Positions 11,034 to 23,294 of a stretch of DNA of 64,000 nucleotides are shown in pieces (the stretch's first letter is position 1; each line of letters begins with the position of its first letter). The notes beneath the pieces were generated by a model, which saw nothing but the letters and a program-made list of their open reading frames with translations, ran no database searches and was not told where the DNA came from. The DNA comes from Phaeosaccion multiseriatum (taxonomy: Eukaryota > Ochrophyta, other classes), in the NCBI GenBank assembly GCA_965112735.1, contig OZ218953.1:744001-808000 (forward strand), in the 5' to 3' direction. The translations under genes were made by a program, and so were the position numbers.

Positions 11034-12931
11034 GCGCGGTAGAGCTCGCCCATGAGATGCCTCACTCCCTGCACAGCCTCCGCCTCCGTCTTGGGCCCCG
11101 CAGACAGCACCTGTAGGAAAGACGCTGCCATGGCCAACACGTCTCCATCGAGCTCCTCTATCGTCACATCTGTAAACGTCTCTTCTACAGGCGGGGGCGG
11201 GGGGGGTGGGGGCGTTCGGGCTCTCGATGCTGCTGTCGCTGGTGCTCCCTTGGGTCCTGCTTCTCCCTTCGGAGGCTGCTGCCGCCCCCCCGCGTGGTCG
11301 GAGTCGTGCTGATGGGGCTGGGGTTTCGCCAGGATGCTCCCAGCAGCTCCCTCCTCCGTGCCCCCGCCCCCCTCGCTCTTTACTCTAACCTGCACTAGGC
11401 CTTTCCCATCCACTCCTCCTGCTCCTCCTCTTTCTTCTTGTCCCCCCTTTCCTCGCTTCCCCCGTCCCTCCGCGCCCTTCTCTCCAGCATGCTCCTCCTT
11501 GAGTACCTCCTTGCGTAGCCCCCCCCCCGGGTCCGGAGGCATCCCCGTCAGCTTGTGCTCCTGAATATGGCGATCCCCTCTTCCCACCCCCCCGTTAAAC
11601 TGCCCCACGTCTCGGGGATCTGCCCCTGCTTTTGCCCCTGCTTCTGCCCCTGCTGCTGCCACTCCGTTCTTCACGTCTTGTGCCCGCGTCCCCTCGGTGT
11701 GAAAGCCTTCACCGGTGGTCGCCCTCCGAGATGCCTCACCAACGCGAGACCGAGTTCCCGCGCGGCCGAACTCTGCATCGACAGCAGTGGCAGGGCGCAG
11801 TGAGGGGGGAGGAGCCAATGGGGCGTCGGCCCTACCCCCTCTCCTGCCGTCCCGCTCGCCCCCCCCTGCTCCTGCTGCGGCCCCTCCGCCTTCTCTTTGC
11901 GGAGTAGTTGGGAGCTTCCTTTTTCGCCCTCGCTTGCCCCCGCCCGAGGCAGAAGCTGTTTCTTCTTTGCCGTTCGTTCCCACGTGGTCATGGGCTGCCG
12001 TCGCTAACCCTAACCCCGAGATGGAACTGGCGGTGACGACAGGGGATGAGCGGATGGCAGCATCTCCGTCGCGAAGAGCGCCCACTGCAGTGGCACCTGC
12101 CGCTGAAGGCAAAGGCACCCCTCCATCTACGCCATTTGCCCCTCCTCCCCTATCGTCTCCTCCTCCTCCTCCTCCTCCTCCTCCTCCTCCTCCTCCTCCT
12201 CCTCCTCCTCCTCCTCCTCCTCTTCCTGCGCTTCTCGCCCGGCCGCTCCATGTCTCATCAATCTCTGTGGCTCCCGTCCCTCCTCCGCCTCCCTCTTGCT
12301 GTCCCCCATTCGCACAATCCTCCGCCTGCTCCCGTCCACCCGCTGTTGTCGCGAAAGCCCCCCCCTCCTCAAGTACAGCTCCTGCTCCTCCTTCCTCCCC
12401 ACCGTTGCTCGTACCAGGACTGCTCCTGCGACCGTCATCGATGCCACAAATGCCGTTATTGCTTCCTCCCTCGGTATCTCCGCCCTCAAGAAGCAGCGCC
12501 GTAGTCTCTGTTGACGCGGAAGGACTTGACATGGCAAGCGCAGCATCCAGGGTAGAGAGCTGCTTCATTAACACAGCAAGCTTGTCCCGCGCAACCCGTA
12601 GCTCCGGATCGGGATCCTCCTCGTCGTCGTCCTTTTCGGCAGCTTGTGCGTGGCCCTCACAGCCTTTCAACGCCCCCGCCTTCGTGTCCCCACTGCCCCC
12701 GCAGAGGAGACCACCCTCCCCTGCAAGCTCGGATTCCGCTTCCCCACTGCGATTACTGCTGCTTCCCCTTTCCCTCTTCTGTCCTACAACTCCGACTCTC
12801 TCGGCCGTGCCTGGTTGGGTCGGTATCTTTCCTCCGCCTCGTTTCCTCTTCTTTCCGTCCGTCTGCTCCCGGCTCTCAGCCTGCGTTCCGACCCCCTCCT
12901 CCTCCTCCTCATGAGGGAAGGACGGCGACAT
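6379..12931 (-). CDS. 2,033-aa low-complexity, probably nuclear protein of unknown function
   Basis: Four exons are inferred: 12931-10510, 10407-8655, 8516-8189 and 7977-6379; their total divides exactly by three. The N-terminal exon has basic patches fitting nuclear localisation signals (KKRKRGGGK, GGKRGRKRKLP), long poly-Gly, a Glu/Lys-rich segment and poly-Gln. More ordered islands are FTDVTIEELDGDVLAMAASF, the junction region TLELRLVIDVLQAVGL, a Cys-containing stretch (DIYNCLCAHIMDR... PCRDCG), and LSLETAKLAVAEETNLRKFF followed by QRCGVPLPPGISRTE. The C-terminus has DGFDPTTAKEELMQQGRTKG and ends RGSLAS. No catalogued domain was recognised. The composition suggests a transcription or chromatin regulator with prion-like (Q/G/A/P) disorder, which is inference only. 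Its 3' end converges on the minisatellite region. Confidence 0.7.
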
Positions 12932-13263
12932 GCCTCACTCGAAGTCGCCGCCGCATCAGGAGAAGGAATTTGGTGCGGAAGGGCCAAGGCCGGAGGAGGT
13001 GAGGCCCATACACCTCCAGATTTTTTGGCTTCTTTCCCTTGCCCTTTTTGACCACGTCGATGTGTGCTTCTTTCATTATATGTTGATTATTGCTACGACA
13101 GAGCACGTGTATGTCACTCGCTCCACCTGCTACGAATGCGGCAAGCATCAAGCTCCACGTATCGATGTCAACTTTTGCGCATGTCGAGGTCGACTTTGTT
13201 AGGCCGCTGGGCGGATGGGCCAGCTGGGCAGGTCCAAGCCACGCCACGACAGCAGCAAACTCT

Positions 13264-15037
13264 CTAAATCTGACCAAAGTTCTGATGTCCTGTAGACTTG
13301 GCGTGTTCTTGCGCGCCCGTTTGTCCCACCAGTCCCGTGCCACACACGAGACACTTTAAATCGAAGTTCGCAACGTCTGTGAATTGTCTTTTTTCTCGGA
13401 GTGATCGAGCCACCTGGGAGGAGGGAGGGAGGGAAGGAAGGAGGCAAAAATAAATCACTGCGGCCAGAGACAACGCCGCAGCGGAGAACAAAAAAAAGTC
13501 TCAACAAAGGGAGTGGACTGGGCCGCACGGTGAAGAGATCCCGGCAGAGCTATACGCGGTAATGGATCTCCAACCTCCTTGCCCACATATCCACCAGTAG
13601 CAGAGCAGCGCAGCGCCACGCCTCCCTCCCCCTCCTCACCCCTTCCCACCCCACCCCTGCTTGACTGCCTGACACTGACCGAGGTCGCCGCTTCTAATTT
13701 GGAGGCGTCTTTCGGATCGAAGAGTGTAACGTCCGTGCTGCTGCTCCTGTCTGTGCCTGTGCCTGTGCCCTCGTTCTCCCTCCCCGTGGCCCGTGCCGAC
13801 TCGAAGTTCTCGGCCAACGCGTCGAAGTGTATCCCGTCATATATCACGTAGAGCCTCTGCGTGTAGCCGGAGCCTTCCCCGTAAATGTAGCTCCGTAGGG
13901 TTTGGATGTCGACTGCTGCAATCTCCTTGCCCAAGTACTGACTGCGTGGGGGGGGGGGGGGTGCAGGAGAGGGGAGGCACAGGGGTTGGGGAAGAGAGGG
14001 AAAGTCGGGACTCGCGCAGGAGAGCGAAAACGACGCGTGACAAGTGGGAGGTCGGCGGACGACGCGGTCTCGGAGTACCGCGACAACCCCCCTAAACCCT
14101 CTGCGTGAGTGCACACTCAAAATTAATGCACGTCTCCAAAGGGCACACGCCACTGTCCGTTCCGACCCTGAGCCTTTGACAATGGATAAATGTCGCCAGC
14201 GTTTGGCCTCAGTGTTATTTAAAAAATTAAAATGAAGCTCCACCCCACGCTGACTCCCTCCGTGGACAAGGCCCCAAGGCGCCACAACCCCAGACTAACA
14301 AGTCAGCCAGCTACTCCTCATCTTGACGCACCTTAGAATGTTCATTTCTATCTCCCCTCCCCAATTCTGCGGCGCTTTGATCCAGGCTGCGTATGCCGAG
14401 GGGGGCTTGCCGAGGACGGCTTCGGAGTACTGCGCGGGGTGGGCCAAGACCTCGTCCGACACTATTTGTCGCAGGTAGAGCCCTCCTTTGAGGCCTTGGC
14501 CCAGGCAGTACCCCACAGAGTTAAACAGACAACTGGAAGGTGTACGTGACGTGGTGAGGAAATAATAAGTGCCACACGTATGTTGGTTGGGGCCTCATGT
14601 TTTGTTCGCACACATCCTCCAGCCAGGCACCACAGCCGCCCTCACCTGTTGTCCGCATCGATGATCCTCCGTATAAAGACTCTCCGGCCGCTGCCTGCTG
14701 CGCTGCTGGGTTGGCTTTTTTGTACTGTGGGCTTCTTCGCTGCTCCTTGGTGCGTCCCCGGCGGCGAGGCGGACTCCTCAGCCCGCCTCTTACAACTTGA
14801 CGGTGATGCTGCATCTACTCCTGCTGGTGGCGGAGCCTCTGCTGCTGCCTCCACAGTAGGAGCAGGAGGAGGGGGCGAAGTGGCATTTCCCGCATTCTCC
14901 TTGGGGATGCTCGCGAGACACTCCTGCAGGGCCGCATCGAAGTCCCCCCTCGAAATGCGAAGAGCCCGCATCACCACCTTCTGCGGGAAACCCATCCCCT
15001 CCAGCTCCTCCCTCATCGAGCCGCCTCCAAGCTCCAT
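13264..15037 (-). CDS. OTU-family deubiquitinase, OTU1/YOD1 type
   Basis: Four exons are inferred (15037-14646, 14532-14332, 13941-13680, 13413-13264), giving 334 aa. The splice 14646/14532 builds the catalytic loop DADNSCLFNSVGYC, with the active-site Cys. AVLGKPPSAYAAWIKAPQNW, EIAAVDIQT and YDGIHFDAL (general-base His) follow the OTU1 order. The C-terminus is a C2H2 finger, CLVCGTGLVGQTGAQEHAKS then TGHQNF, as in YOD1. OTU1 enzymes trim ubiquitin chains from p97/Cdc48 clients in ER-associated degradation. The N-terminus differs from the usual UBX-like domain: residues about 8-46 (REELEGMGFPQKVVMRALRI...) resemble a UBA-type helical bundle. The start is the ATG at 15037; an in-frame stop lies just upstream. 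It shares a 234-bp divergent promoter region with the transporter gene at 15272. Confidence 0.88.
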
Positions 15038-15271
15038 CTCTCTCCCCTTCAAGAACAAAAAAAAATGGCTTGCTTCAAAAGACGATAACGCCGGTGTCGC
15101 TCCGCTCGTCAGGTGCCATATCGTATGCCTCCAAATGCACAGACCGCGTCATCGAGAAGGAGAAGAGGGGAAAATTGCTCGGTTGCGCATTGCAAAGAGT
15201 CACGGGCCCTGACGAGGAGGAGAAGGAAAATCCAGGGCTGCAACTCAGGAGGACCTTGGAGGGCACAAACC
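15038..15271. promoter_or_regulatory. Divergent promoter region of OTU1 and DMT genes
   Basis: These 234 bp separate two start codons transcribed away from each other, so both promoters and 5' UTRs must fit here. An A-run (15056-15065) lies next to the OTU1 start. No clear TATA box is seen. Confidence 0.5.
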
Positions 15272-17244
15272 ATGAAGGACTCCTGTGTGTTTGTGGCGGC
15301 CTTCTTGGCTGGCAGCTCAGGCGTCTTATGTTTTGCCCCGCCCCTCTCACCATTGGGAATATCCGGGCCGGTGGCGCGTGGCTCAGACCTGTCTGCCATG
15401 GCGGGCGGCAGGAAAGGGGGGGCGCGAGGGGGGGGGTCGCTGGAAGATTGCGGGAGGTCTTCAAGGTGTCCATGTAGCAGATGCAGTAGCGGCAGGAGCA
15501 GCGGTGGTAGTAGCAGCAGGGTAGGATCGGGGGGGACGAGGAGACGGGTGGGGCGGAGAGCACTGGGCCAGACTTTTTTGTCCTTGTCCTCTATGCGAGA
15601 CTCGCTTCAAGGGCCGCAGCCTCAATCGGGTGGTAGGGCGGGGGGGGACCGTGGCAGCAGCCAGCTGGAGATGACAGGCTTGGATTGGGCGGCGGAGGAG
15701 CAAAAGCAGGACCAGCTGCAGGCCCAGGGGCAGCAGCAGGCCCAGGGGAAAGGGTCGCTGTTTGCCTACAATCTGGCGGACGAGCAAGAGCACGAGGGGA
15801 AGGGTACGGCCCTCATGGTGGCGTCGGCGGGACTGGGTGACGAGGGCGACAGGGTGGAGGCTGCAGAGGAGGCAGGCAGCGGGGTGGGGGAAGGGGAGCT
15901 ACCGGCCAACTTTTGGCTGTACCGGGGCATGCTCGTAGCGGTGGCCCTCATCTTTGGCACCAACTTTGGCACGGTCAAGTTCATGGAGAACGCCGGCGCT
16001 GTGGGAAGCACGACCAACCTCTTGCGCTTCGGCATCTCGGCCCTTTCCCTCAGCCCCTTTCTCAAGGGCATCAAGACGGACGTTTTGCTTGGGGGTATGG
16101 AGTGTGGACTGTGGATCGCCCTTGGGTACGCCACCCAGACCATCGCGCTACTGACCACCGACTCCAACAAGAGCGCCTTCCTCTGCAGTCTGACGGTGGT
16201 CGTCGTGCCCATCATCAATTGGCTCCAGGGAAAAGGTGCGAGACGACATCACAGGACTTGGTCGTGTCGTGTCATGCTTACTGATTGCAGTGTGTCTGCC
16301 CTATGTAGTCCGTCCTACCTCCTTCCATCTCCTTCTCATGACTTGAGAATGTAAGATTCGTATTGCGACGGATATCCGTGACGTCACGCATGCCTCCCCT
16401 CCATATTTTTACCACCCACCCACCTTCCCTCCCCTCTCCCTGCCCTCCCTCCCAGGTGTCAAAAAGGAGACTCTCTACGCCGCCGCCACAGCCCTGGCAG
16501 GCACCGCTCTCCTCACGCTCGGCGAGTCCGCCACTATTAGCACAGGAGACTTGTGGGCTCTCGGCCAGGCCGTGGGCTTTGGCATCGCCTTCACAAGAGT
16601 AGAGCACTACTCCAACAAGTTTCCAGGCCAGGCCTTGGCGCTCTCTGCAGGGCAAATGGTTTCCGTAGCCGGGGTGTCCGCCCTGTGGTACATCTTTGAC
16701 AATGGCCTCACCTTACCGGACATCTCTCTGTACACGAGCAACTCCGGTCTCATTGCAGCGTTGGCGTACACTGGCCTCATCACCACCTCCTTTGCGGTGT
16801 GGTTGGAGACAGTGGCGCTGGAGCGCGTTCCTGCTTCAGAGATGAGCGTCATCTTTGCGACTGAGCCGCTCTTTGCAGCAGTCTTCTCCAGGTACGAGGA
16901 GGAAGAGGGCATGTGTATGGGCACGCATTGTGGGATTTGGGGAGGGAGGGGAGGGAGAGGATGTGGTGCCTCAAGCCTCATGGATGGGAGAGGGGAGAAG
17001 GAACAGGCGCTCAACATGCCTATAAAGGCAATGCTTTCGTTGGGCTCATATGGCTTCGTATTTCTTAACTCTCCCTTTACCATTCCGTTTCGTCCGATGC
17101 TGCAGCTTCTTGCTCGGGGAGACAATGGGCCCCCAGTCGATCGGAGGTGCTGCGCTCATTCTCGGCGCCTGCCTCATCGCCCAGGGCCCTCAGCTCAAGC
17201 AGATGGGCAGCACCCTCAAGGGGGCCCTCATGAAGAAGAAGTAG
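15272..17244 (+). CDS. Plastid-type DMT/EamA-family transporter
   Basis: Three exons (15272-16235, 16456-16891, 17106-17244) give 512 aa. The start MKDSCVFVAAFLAGSSGVLC is a signal peptide followed by FAPPLSPLG, resembling the ASAFAP-type site of stramenopile plastid precursors. About 190 residues of Ser/Gly/Gln-rich linker follow. The membrane part starts near residue 215 (YRGMLVAVALIFGTNFGTVK) and shows the repeated EamA layout, with conserved points SNTNLLRFGI-like (GSTTNLLRFGISAL), TTDSNKSAFLCSLTVVVVPI and TSFAVWLETVALERVPASE, then IFATEPLFAAVFS. About ten helices are expected. Such carriers move small metabolites across membranes; the substrate cannot be told. Location in a plastid envelope is inferred from the leader. 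The last exon ends in a Lys-rich tail (MKKK). Confidence 0.85.
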
Positions 17245-18174
17245 CGGTCGTGAGGGGGGAGCAGGGTGGGAGGAAGTACCGCAGCCTGTTTGTGCTCTCG
17301 GCTCCAGCTTTGGGAGTGAGTGGGCTCTTGGCAGGAGTGGGGGCGAGCGAAAGCGTTTCGCGAAGCAGTGTCGGACGAAGGGAGCAAACGTGAGCATACG
17401 CATGTGCAGAGGCTTTCGTCTTCTGCGCACGGGCTCTCGAGGCCTGCCTGACTGCCTGCCTGCATGTCTGTCTGTCCATCTGTCTGCCCGAGAGGGGGAG
17501 AGCCGGAAGCAGAACGAGCTGAGCAGAACCGGGGCAGGAAGCGACCCAGCAGAGAGGGCGATTTTGATGCTGCTGCTGTTGCTGTTGGGAAATGGAGGAA
17601 GAGGGAAGGGGGTTTGGAAGGGCCACCGCGAGAAGCAGTAACAGTAGCGGGGTAAGCGGGCGGCGAACGCAGAGGGAGGAGGTGAGGCGGGGGAGGAAAC
17701 GGGTCTGGCGATCTCACAGAGAAGTGGCCGGGTGTGACCGGCCAGGCCACGCCAAGCCAGGCCACGCCAAGCCAGGCCACGCCAGGCTAGGCTCGGATGA
17801 GGGTGATGTACAGGTGATATACTAGACATATATTTATATAGAGGAGGGTATTTAAAATATTTATTAGACGGTGGGGAAGGGTGGGTTGGGTGGGGTGGAG
17901 GGGCTAATCACTAAAGCCTAGGCCCCTGAATGTAGGCCCGGAGGACGGACCCGCAAATAGGCACATCAGGCGACAGATTTCGGCGACGACGGGAGAGGTT
18001 GGAATAGCGAATGGAGGGAGGGAGCGAAATAGGCTCTTACACACATCATAATCGGGGGCGGTGCGTGCTCGTGTATTTGAAGCCACAATAGGCGGAGAGT
18101 GCTTTCCGCGCTCCATTCTGAACGGTAATTGAATGGATCGAAAGAGAGATGAAGTCTACTGTGGTGCTGTGGTA
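17245..18174. other. Intergenic region between two convergent genes
   Basis: No gene is supported. It contains (CTGC/CTGT)n at about 17440-17490, a (GGCCACGCCAAGCCA)n tandem repeat at about 17739-17790, and an AT-rich stretch at 17815-17870 that probably serves 3'-end formation for one or both convergent genes. Confidence 0.45.
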
Positions 18175-18236
18175 TCACCACGGCGTAAAGTCACGAAGCT
18201 CCCCAAAGCTCTTGCTCATCGACAACACAGTTATCG

Positions 18237-18268
<32 letters not shown>

Positions 18269-19674
18269 GCAGGAAGCTCCCCCCCCCCCCCTCCTCCTGC
18301 TGCTGCTGCCACTGCCGAACGTACGCGTCTCCCATGCCATCGAAAAGCAGTGTCGGGGAACAGGCGCTGCCACTCGACCACCCACCCTTCTTCCTCCGCC
18401 CGCTGCTCATCCAACCCCTCACCTGTCTCCTCTCGCTGGCCACATTCGTCATTGCCGACAGCATGGCTATGTGACTTGGTGACACAGCAGCCTGCCGTGT
18501 CCTCCCAAAGAAGGAGGACGGGCACCTCCTTCCTCTCGCTGCTTCTCTTCTCGTGTCTCGCTGCGAGAGATGCTGATGTTGCTTTTGACCGTGCTGGTGG
18601 TTGGGGTGGCGGTGAAGCATCCTCCGACCGCCTCTGCCTCTTCTCATGCTGGTTCTGACGGTGAAGCCTTGTGCAGCGAAACCCCATCTTGTAGGCCGTC
18701 TCCAGCATGTGGTGCGTCATCAGAGAGCCTCGACGGGGAACAAAGGCCATGAGCAGCTTTCCCCGCTGCCCCCCCTCTGCCTCGCGAGCTCCCCTCCTCC
18801 CACTGGTACTGCTACTACTATTGCTATTACCCGCACGGGTTCCACAGGCAATACAATCCTTCTCCTCCTCCTCCTCCTCCTCCTCCTCGGGCGACGGACG
18901 CCGCAACAGGCGACGCACTGTGAGGAAGAAGCAGGCGACAGTGTCCTTGTCCATGGTAGCTGGAGCTACTCTCTCACCCCCACCTTCAGCGGTAGGCAGC
19001 TCCGACAGCTCCGGATACAGGCAGTCGGACGCAAGGATCAGGCCGAAAGAGCGTCCCGCCTCCAGCGCCTGGGCACAACGGGCAGGCCTGTGCGAAGATG
19101 CAGACGCGTTTTGTTCTGGGCCGGGCAGGGGCAGGGGCAGGGGCAGAGGAGGTCCCACGTGCAGTGCTCCACCAGGGGTGCACGTGAAGGGGTCTTCTTC
19201 GGTCCATTCTAGATATCGCACATCGAAGACGGCAGCAGCAGTTGAAGGATACTCCACCTGCTGCAGTAGATGCGGCTGCTGCTCAAGTGATTGGACATTT
19301 GCGCGCAAAAGGTGGAGGGCGGGTTCGAAAGAGTCTGTCAGCACCGCTCCTTTCCCACAGAGTAGCCCAGCTGTGATGCCGCAAAGTCCTAAGCCGCTGC
19401 CCAGCTCGAGCACCCCGTAGAGACGTCCCAAGGCCAGCAACTCTCCGGACGCTCGTGTCGTGCTCTCTCCTTCATCGGGGGCTTCCGTCGCCGAAGCAGC
19501 GAGAAAGCGGGAGAGGATAAGGGCGCTGTTCCACAGGTAGACGCCACTGGTGTCCACGGCGGAAGTCGAGCCAGCGGTAGTGGTAGCAGGAGCCGGGTCG
19601 GACAGGAGGGAAATCTTCAGTCGGCCATTCAAAGCTATCTCTTGTCTGCTCCTCATCAGCAGCCCCATCCCCAT
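18175..19674 (-). CDS. METTL21-like class I SAM-dependent methyltransferase (family 16)
   Basis: This is an uninterrupted 499-aa frame. Motif I is VLELGSGLGLCGI (residue about 89), preceded by GVYLWNSALILSRFL, the W-containing segment typical of protein methyltransferase family 16. The post-motif SDCLYPE matches the family's D-x-x-Y signature. LLMAFVPRRGSLMTHHMLET precedes a long disordered tail. METTL21/FAM86 enzymes methylate lysines of chaperones and translation factors; the substrate is unknown. Odd features are large acidic and Ser insertions between motifs, and a run of ten Met near the C-terminus made by a (CAT)n repeat (18240-18270) read as ATG. The family core is usually about 220-300 aa, so half of this protein is extra. 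The first exon's ATG was taken; an upstream start in another frame is unlikely. Confidence 0.8.
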
Positions 19675-19836
19675 CCATAGGAGCCGCTGCTGCTTCTCTT
19701 TCCAAGCAAACTAGTGCTATTAACCTGGTGGTCTTCTCATTGCTCTGTCGGTGCTGCGAAGGGCGCAGATTGTTTTTTTACTTTTAGCCACATCACTCTT
19801 CCCTCTTCCCCTCCCCCTCTTTTCCTCAACACCCCA
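19675..19836. promoter_or_regulatory. Compact divergent promoter region (METTL21-like / TcdA-TatD)
   Basis: Only 162 bp separate the two chosen start codons. If the upstream in-frame ATG at 19714 were used for the plus gene, 39 bp would remain, which is one reason for preferring 19837. Pyrimidine-rich sequence fills the gap; no TATA box is evident. Confidence 0.4.
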
Positions 19837-22800
19837 ATGCTGAAGCGGCAAGAGAGCAGCAGCAGCTGGAGCAGCAGGAAGGGTCAGACTTCCGCTACGA
19901 GAAGACGACGAGCGTGGAGATTGGCCCGGAGAGGAGCAGCTGCAGCGACAGGAGCAGGGTCAGAGGGAGGCTTTGTCGTGTGGCATCTTCTGCTTCTACT
20001 TGCCGTGATTGGGCAGGAGAGACCCATGGGATCCTTCTCTTGTGGTGCGCATGCCCTCCATCTGAACGTGCAGCCGTCTTCACGAGCCGAGAAGCTCTCG
20101 TTCATCAGGAGGAGCGATTGCAGTAGTGAGGGGGTTGGCAAGGGGAAGAGGCGGGCTCTGCCATTTTCTCCGTCGTCTGCATCAGCATCCACATCTCTGC
20201 ACAGCTCCCCCAGTAGCAGCACTGTAGCAGCAGGCACAACAGGCGACGAAGGAGTGAGATGGCGAGAGGAGGAGGAGGAGGAGGAGGAGGAGGAGGAGGA
20301 GGAAGACCCTACAGACTGGGATGAGCTACGTTTCGGCGGAATCAAGCGCCTGTATGGCCAAAGCAGTCCGACGCGAGCGGAGGGGGCTGCAACAGCACTC
20401 TCCCCCGAGCGTGTCACCGGTCGACTGGCGGCTGCTCACGTGTGCGTGGTCGGAGTAGGGGGCGTAGGCTCTTGGGCCGCCGAAGCACTGGCCAGGTCTG
20501 GCGTAGGATCGATCACTCTCATCGATCCCGACTCTGTCTGCGTGAGCAACACCAATCGCCAGCTCGTGGCCCTGACCTCAACCGTGGGGCAACCCAAAGT
20601 GTCTGTGCTGGAGAGGAGAATCGCCGACATAAACCCCCAGTGCAAAGTGACTGTCATCCAAGTGAGTACACGAGTGCGGGTGTGTGCGAGCGAGCGAGTG
20701 AGTGAGTGAGTGACTGAGGTTGTGCGTGTGTGTGTGCGTGCGTGCGTGCCGGTGTGGATGGTGATGGACCTCCCTCAGCTCGGCCCAGTCGCCAGCTGTG
20801 GCAAGCAATATACACAGACGTATGGCGAGGCCTTGTCCCCGGCCATACGGACTCTGTCATAACATCCACCGCCCTTGCCCTTATCGGCCACGGACAATCT
20901 GGGCAATCTGCTTCCTCTCTCTACACACCCCGCCGCAGGACTTTGTCACACAAGAATCAGTGGCGTCGCTCTTGGTGCTCCCCCCCTACAGAGAGGGAGA
21001 GGACGAGGACGAGGACGAGGTTGGGGAGGGAAGAGGGGCACAAGGTGGCGACAAAGGGGTGGGGGGTGCAGGCAGCACGGCGGGTGCCACTCCAGCTCCT
21101 TTGGCCCCTCCACTAGTGCGAGCTCGCTTCTCCTGCGTAATCGACGCCATCGACAACAGCTTTGACAAAGCGGAGATCATCCACGCCTGCAGGCTGGCCA
21201 GGCAGCCCGTCGTCGTTTGTGGCGGCGCGGGAGGGAGGTGCGTCCTGAAGCTTGGTACCCACTGAGTGCTGCTGCTGCTACTGCTGCTGCCTTTACCCTT
21301 CAAGCTTTCGAGCTTCATCTAACCTGAACCTTTGCTCAACTGGCCTGTCTTGTGTGTGCGCATGCCCAAATCAGAATGGATCCGACGCGCCTGGTGGTGG
21401 CGGATTTGACACGCACTGAGGGCTGCAACCTTCTTTTTCAAGTGCGCAAGATCCTTCGCAAGCGATACGCCTTCCCACGCACCACCAAGCGCATCAAAAG
21501 GGGCAAGAAGTGGGGGGTGGCCGCGGTGTTCAGCACGGAGCAAGTCAACGACGAGCGAGTTGGAGTTGCTGTTGCAGGAGGAGGAGGAGGAGGAGGAGGA
21601 GGAGCAGCAGCAGCAGCTGAGGAGGTGGAGGGGGAGACAGGAAATTCGGCAAGCTCAACAGAGGTAAGTCAGTCCGCCCGCTCACTCGCTCGATCGATCG
21701 AACAAGAAGCAAGCAACGAAAATGCTGTAGTTTGGGGGCGCGAAAGACAGGAAAGGAGGAGGACAGGGAAGGGGGACAAATCGCGCGACTCTTAAAAGAG
21801 ACCCCCGAACGGACAACAAAACACTGGCACCGATACTGGCTTCTTTTGATGTGCAGGCAGCAATCAGACACACACACACACACACACGCCCCCCGCTCCG
21901 CTCCTTCGGTCGTCCGTCGGTGGCTTATCTGTCTCTCAGTCAGTCTGTTTCTCTCTCTCTCCCCTCTCTCTCTCTCTCTCTCTCTCTCTCCTTCAGCAGC
22001 AGAGCCCAGAAAGGGCGTCGATGGCCTCTACGGAGACGGGTGGAGGGCTCGGAGCGTGCGACTCAGGCATGGGAACGGCGACGTTTGTCACAGGTGAGTG
22101 CGTACGTAAGTACGGGCAACACCCCACCCCCACAGAGGGCCTTTCGCACACAGCAGCAGCACATGGCTCCTCGTACTCCGAAGGACGAAGGAGTGTGCGT
22201 ATATCGCAGCCTACTATCCATCCCCGTCGGTCGGCTCCGTCCGCTGACAGAGAACACCTCCTGACGTCGACGGATACTCTTGGAAGGAGCATTCTTATCG
22301 TGTGGAGGACACAAGGACACAAACTGAGGGAAGGAAGGAAGGAAGGAAGGAAGAAAGAATGCCCCCCAGCCCCCCCACCAATCTGCGCCAATAGTCGCTT
22401 AAGCTCACCTCTGACGGAAAGTGGTGCCCTTCTCTCTCCCCCCCTCTCTCTTGACTTGTTTGGTGCTGCCTGCCCCGTCTCCCATTGTCCTTGCCCCCCC
22501 TCACCCCCGCGACCACCGCCCTGCATCAGGGAGTATGGGTTTCTTCGCTGCTGCCGTGGCTGTCCGACTACTGGTGGAGGGGGTTGGGGTGCATACCCAA
22601 GGAGACCAAGGAGATAGCACACAAGGCGAGGAGTGCTGGAGCTGGACACATCACGCGCAGAAAGACGTGCACACCCTCCCCAGTGACCTCCTGTCTCCCT
22701 TCCTCACACCCGCACCTGCAACAGGAGCAGTTGGTGATACAGCAGCAGCAGCAACAGGCCTGTGGTCGTTGGAGAAGTCAGTGTCGGTGTCGGGCAAGGA

Positions 22801-23262
22801 TAGGGTTGAGGAGAGCAATGGGATGAGTGGTACAAGTAGCGGGGATAGGGAAGTCGTCGCGAGCGATGGCAGGGAACCAGCAGCAGCAGTTGGTGATACA
22901 GCAGCGCCAGGCGTTGCGCTCCATGGTTCCGGTGGCGGTGACGGTGGTAGTGTCAGACGCAGGTGGAGCGGCGGCGGTAGCAGCAGCAGCAACAATAGGA
23001 GGAGGAGGAGGGGTCGCAGTTACATGGGAAGCAGTGGAGGTCCGAGGCCGGCGGCTCCATCGACCGGTCGTGCGAATCGCGCTGTGGGGTGGAGGCTGGG
23101 AATGGCAGGGGCAGGAGCAGCAGAGGTAGAAGGAGAAGGAGAGGCGGCGCCACTGCCATCCTCGTCCTCGTCCGCCTCCTCCTCCTCACCGGTCGGGGTA
23201 TCGGCAGCGGGAGGGTCGTCTGGCGTGTCGCATTCGGGCGGCAGGAGCACAGGCGGTGGTTC

Positions 23263-23294
<32 letters not shown>

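Noticed and set aside
12001-12018. Telomere-like CTAACCCTAACCCC
   Set aside because: It is two units only, inside a coding exon, with no array.
19714-19836. Upstream in-frame ATG for the TcdA-TatD gene
   Set aside because: It would leave 39 bp to the divergent start, and the added residues look like untranslated pyrimidine-rich leader; it remains possible.
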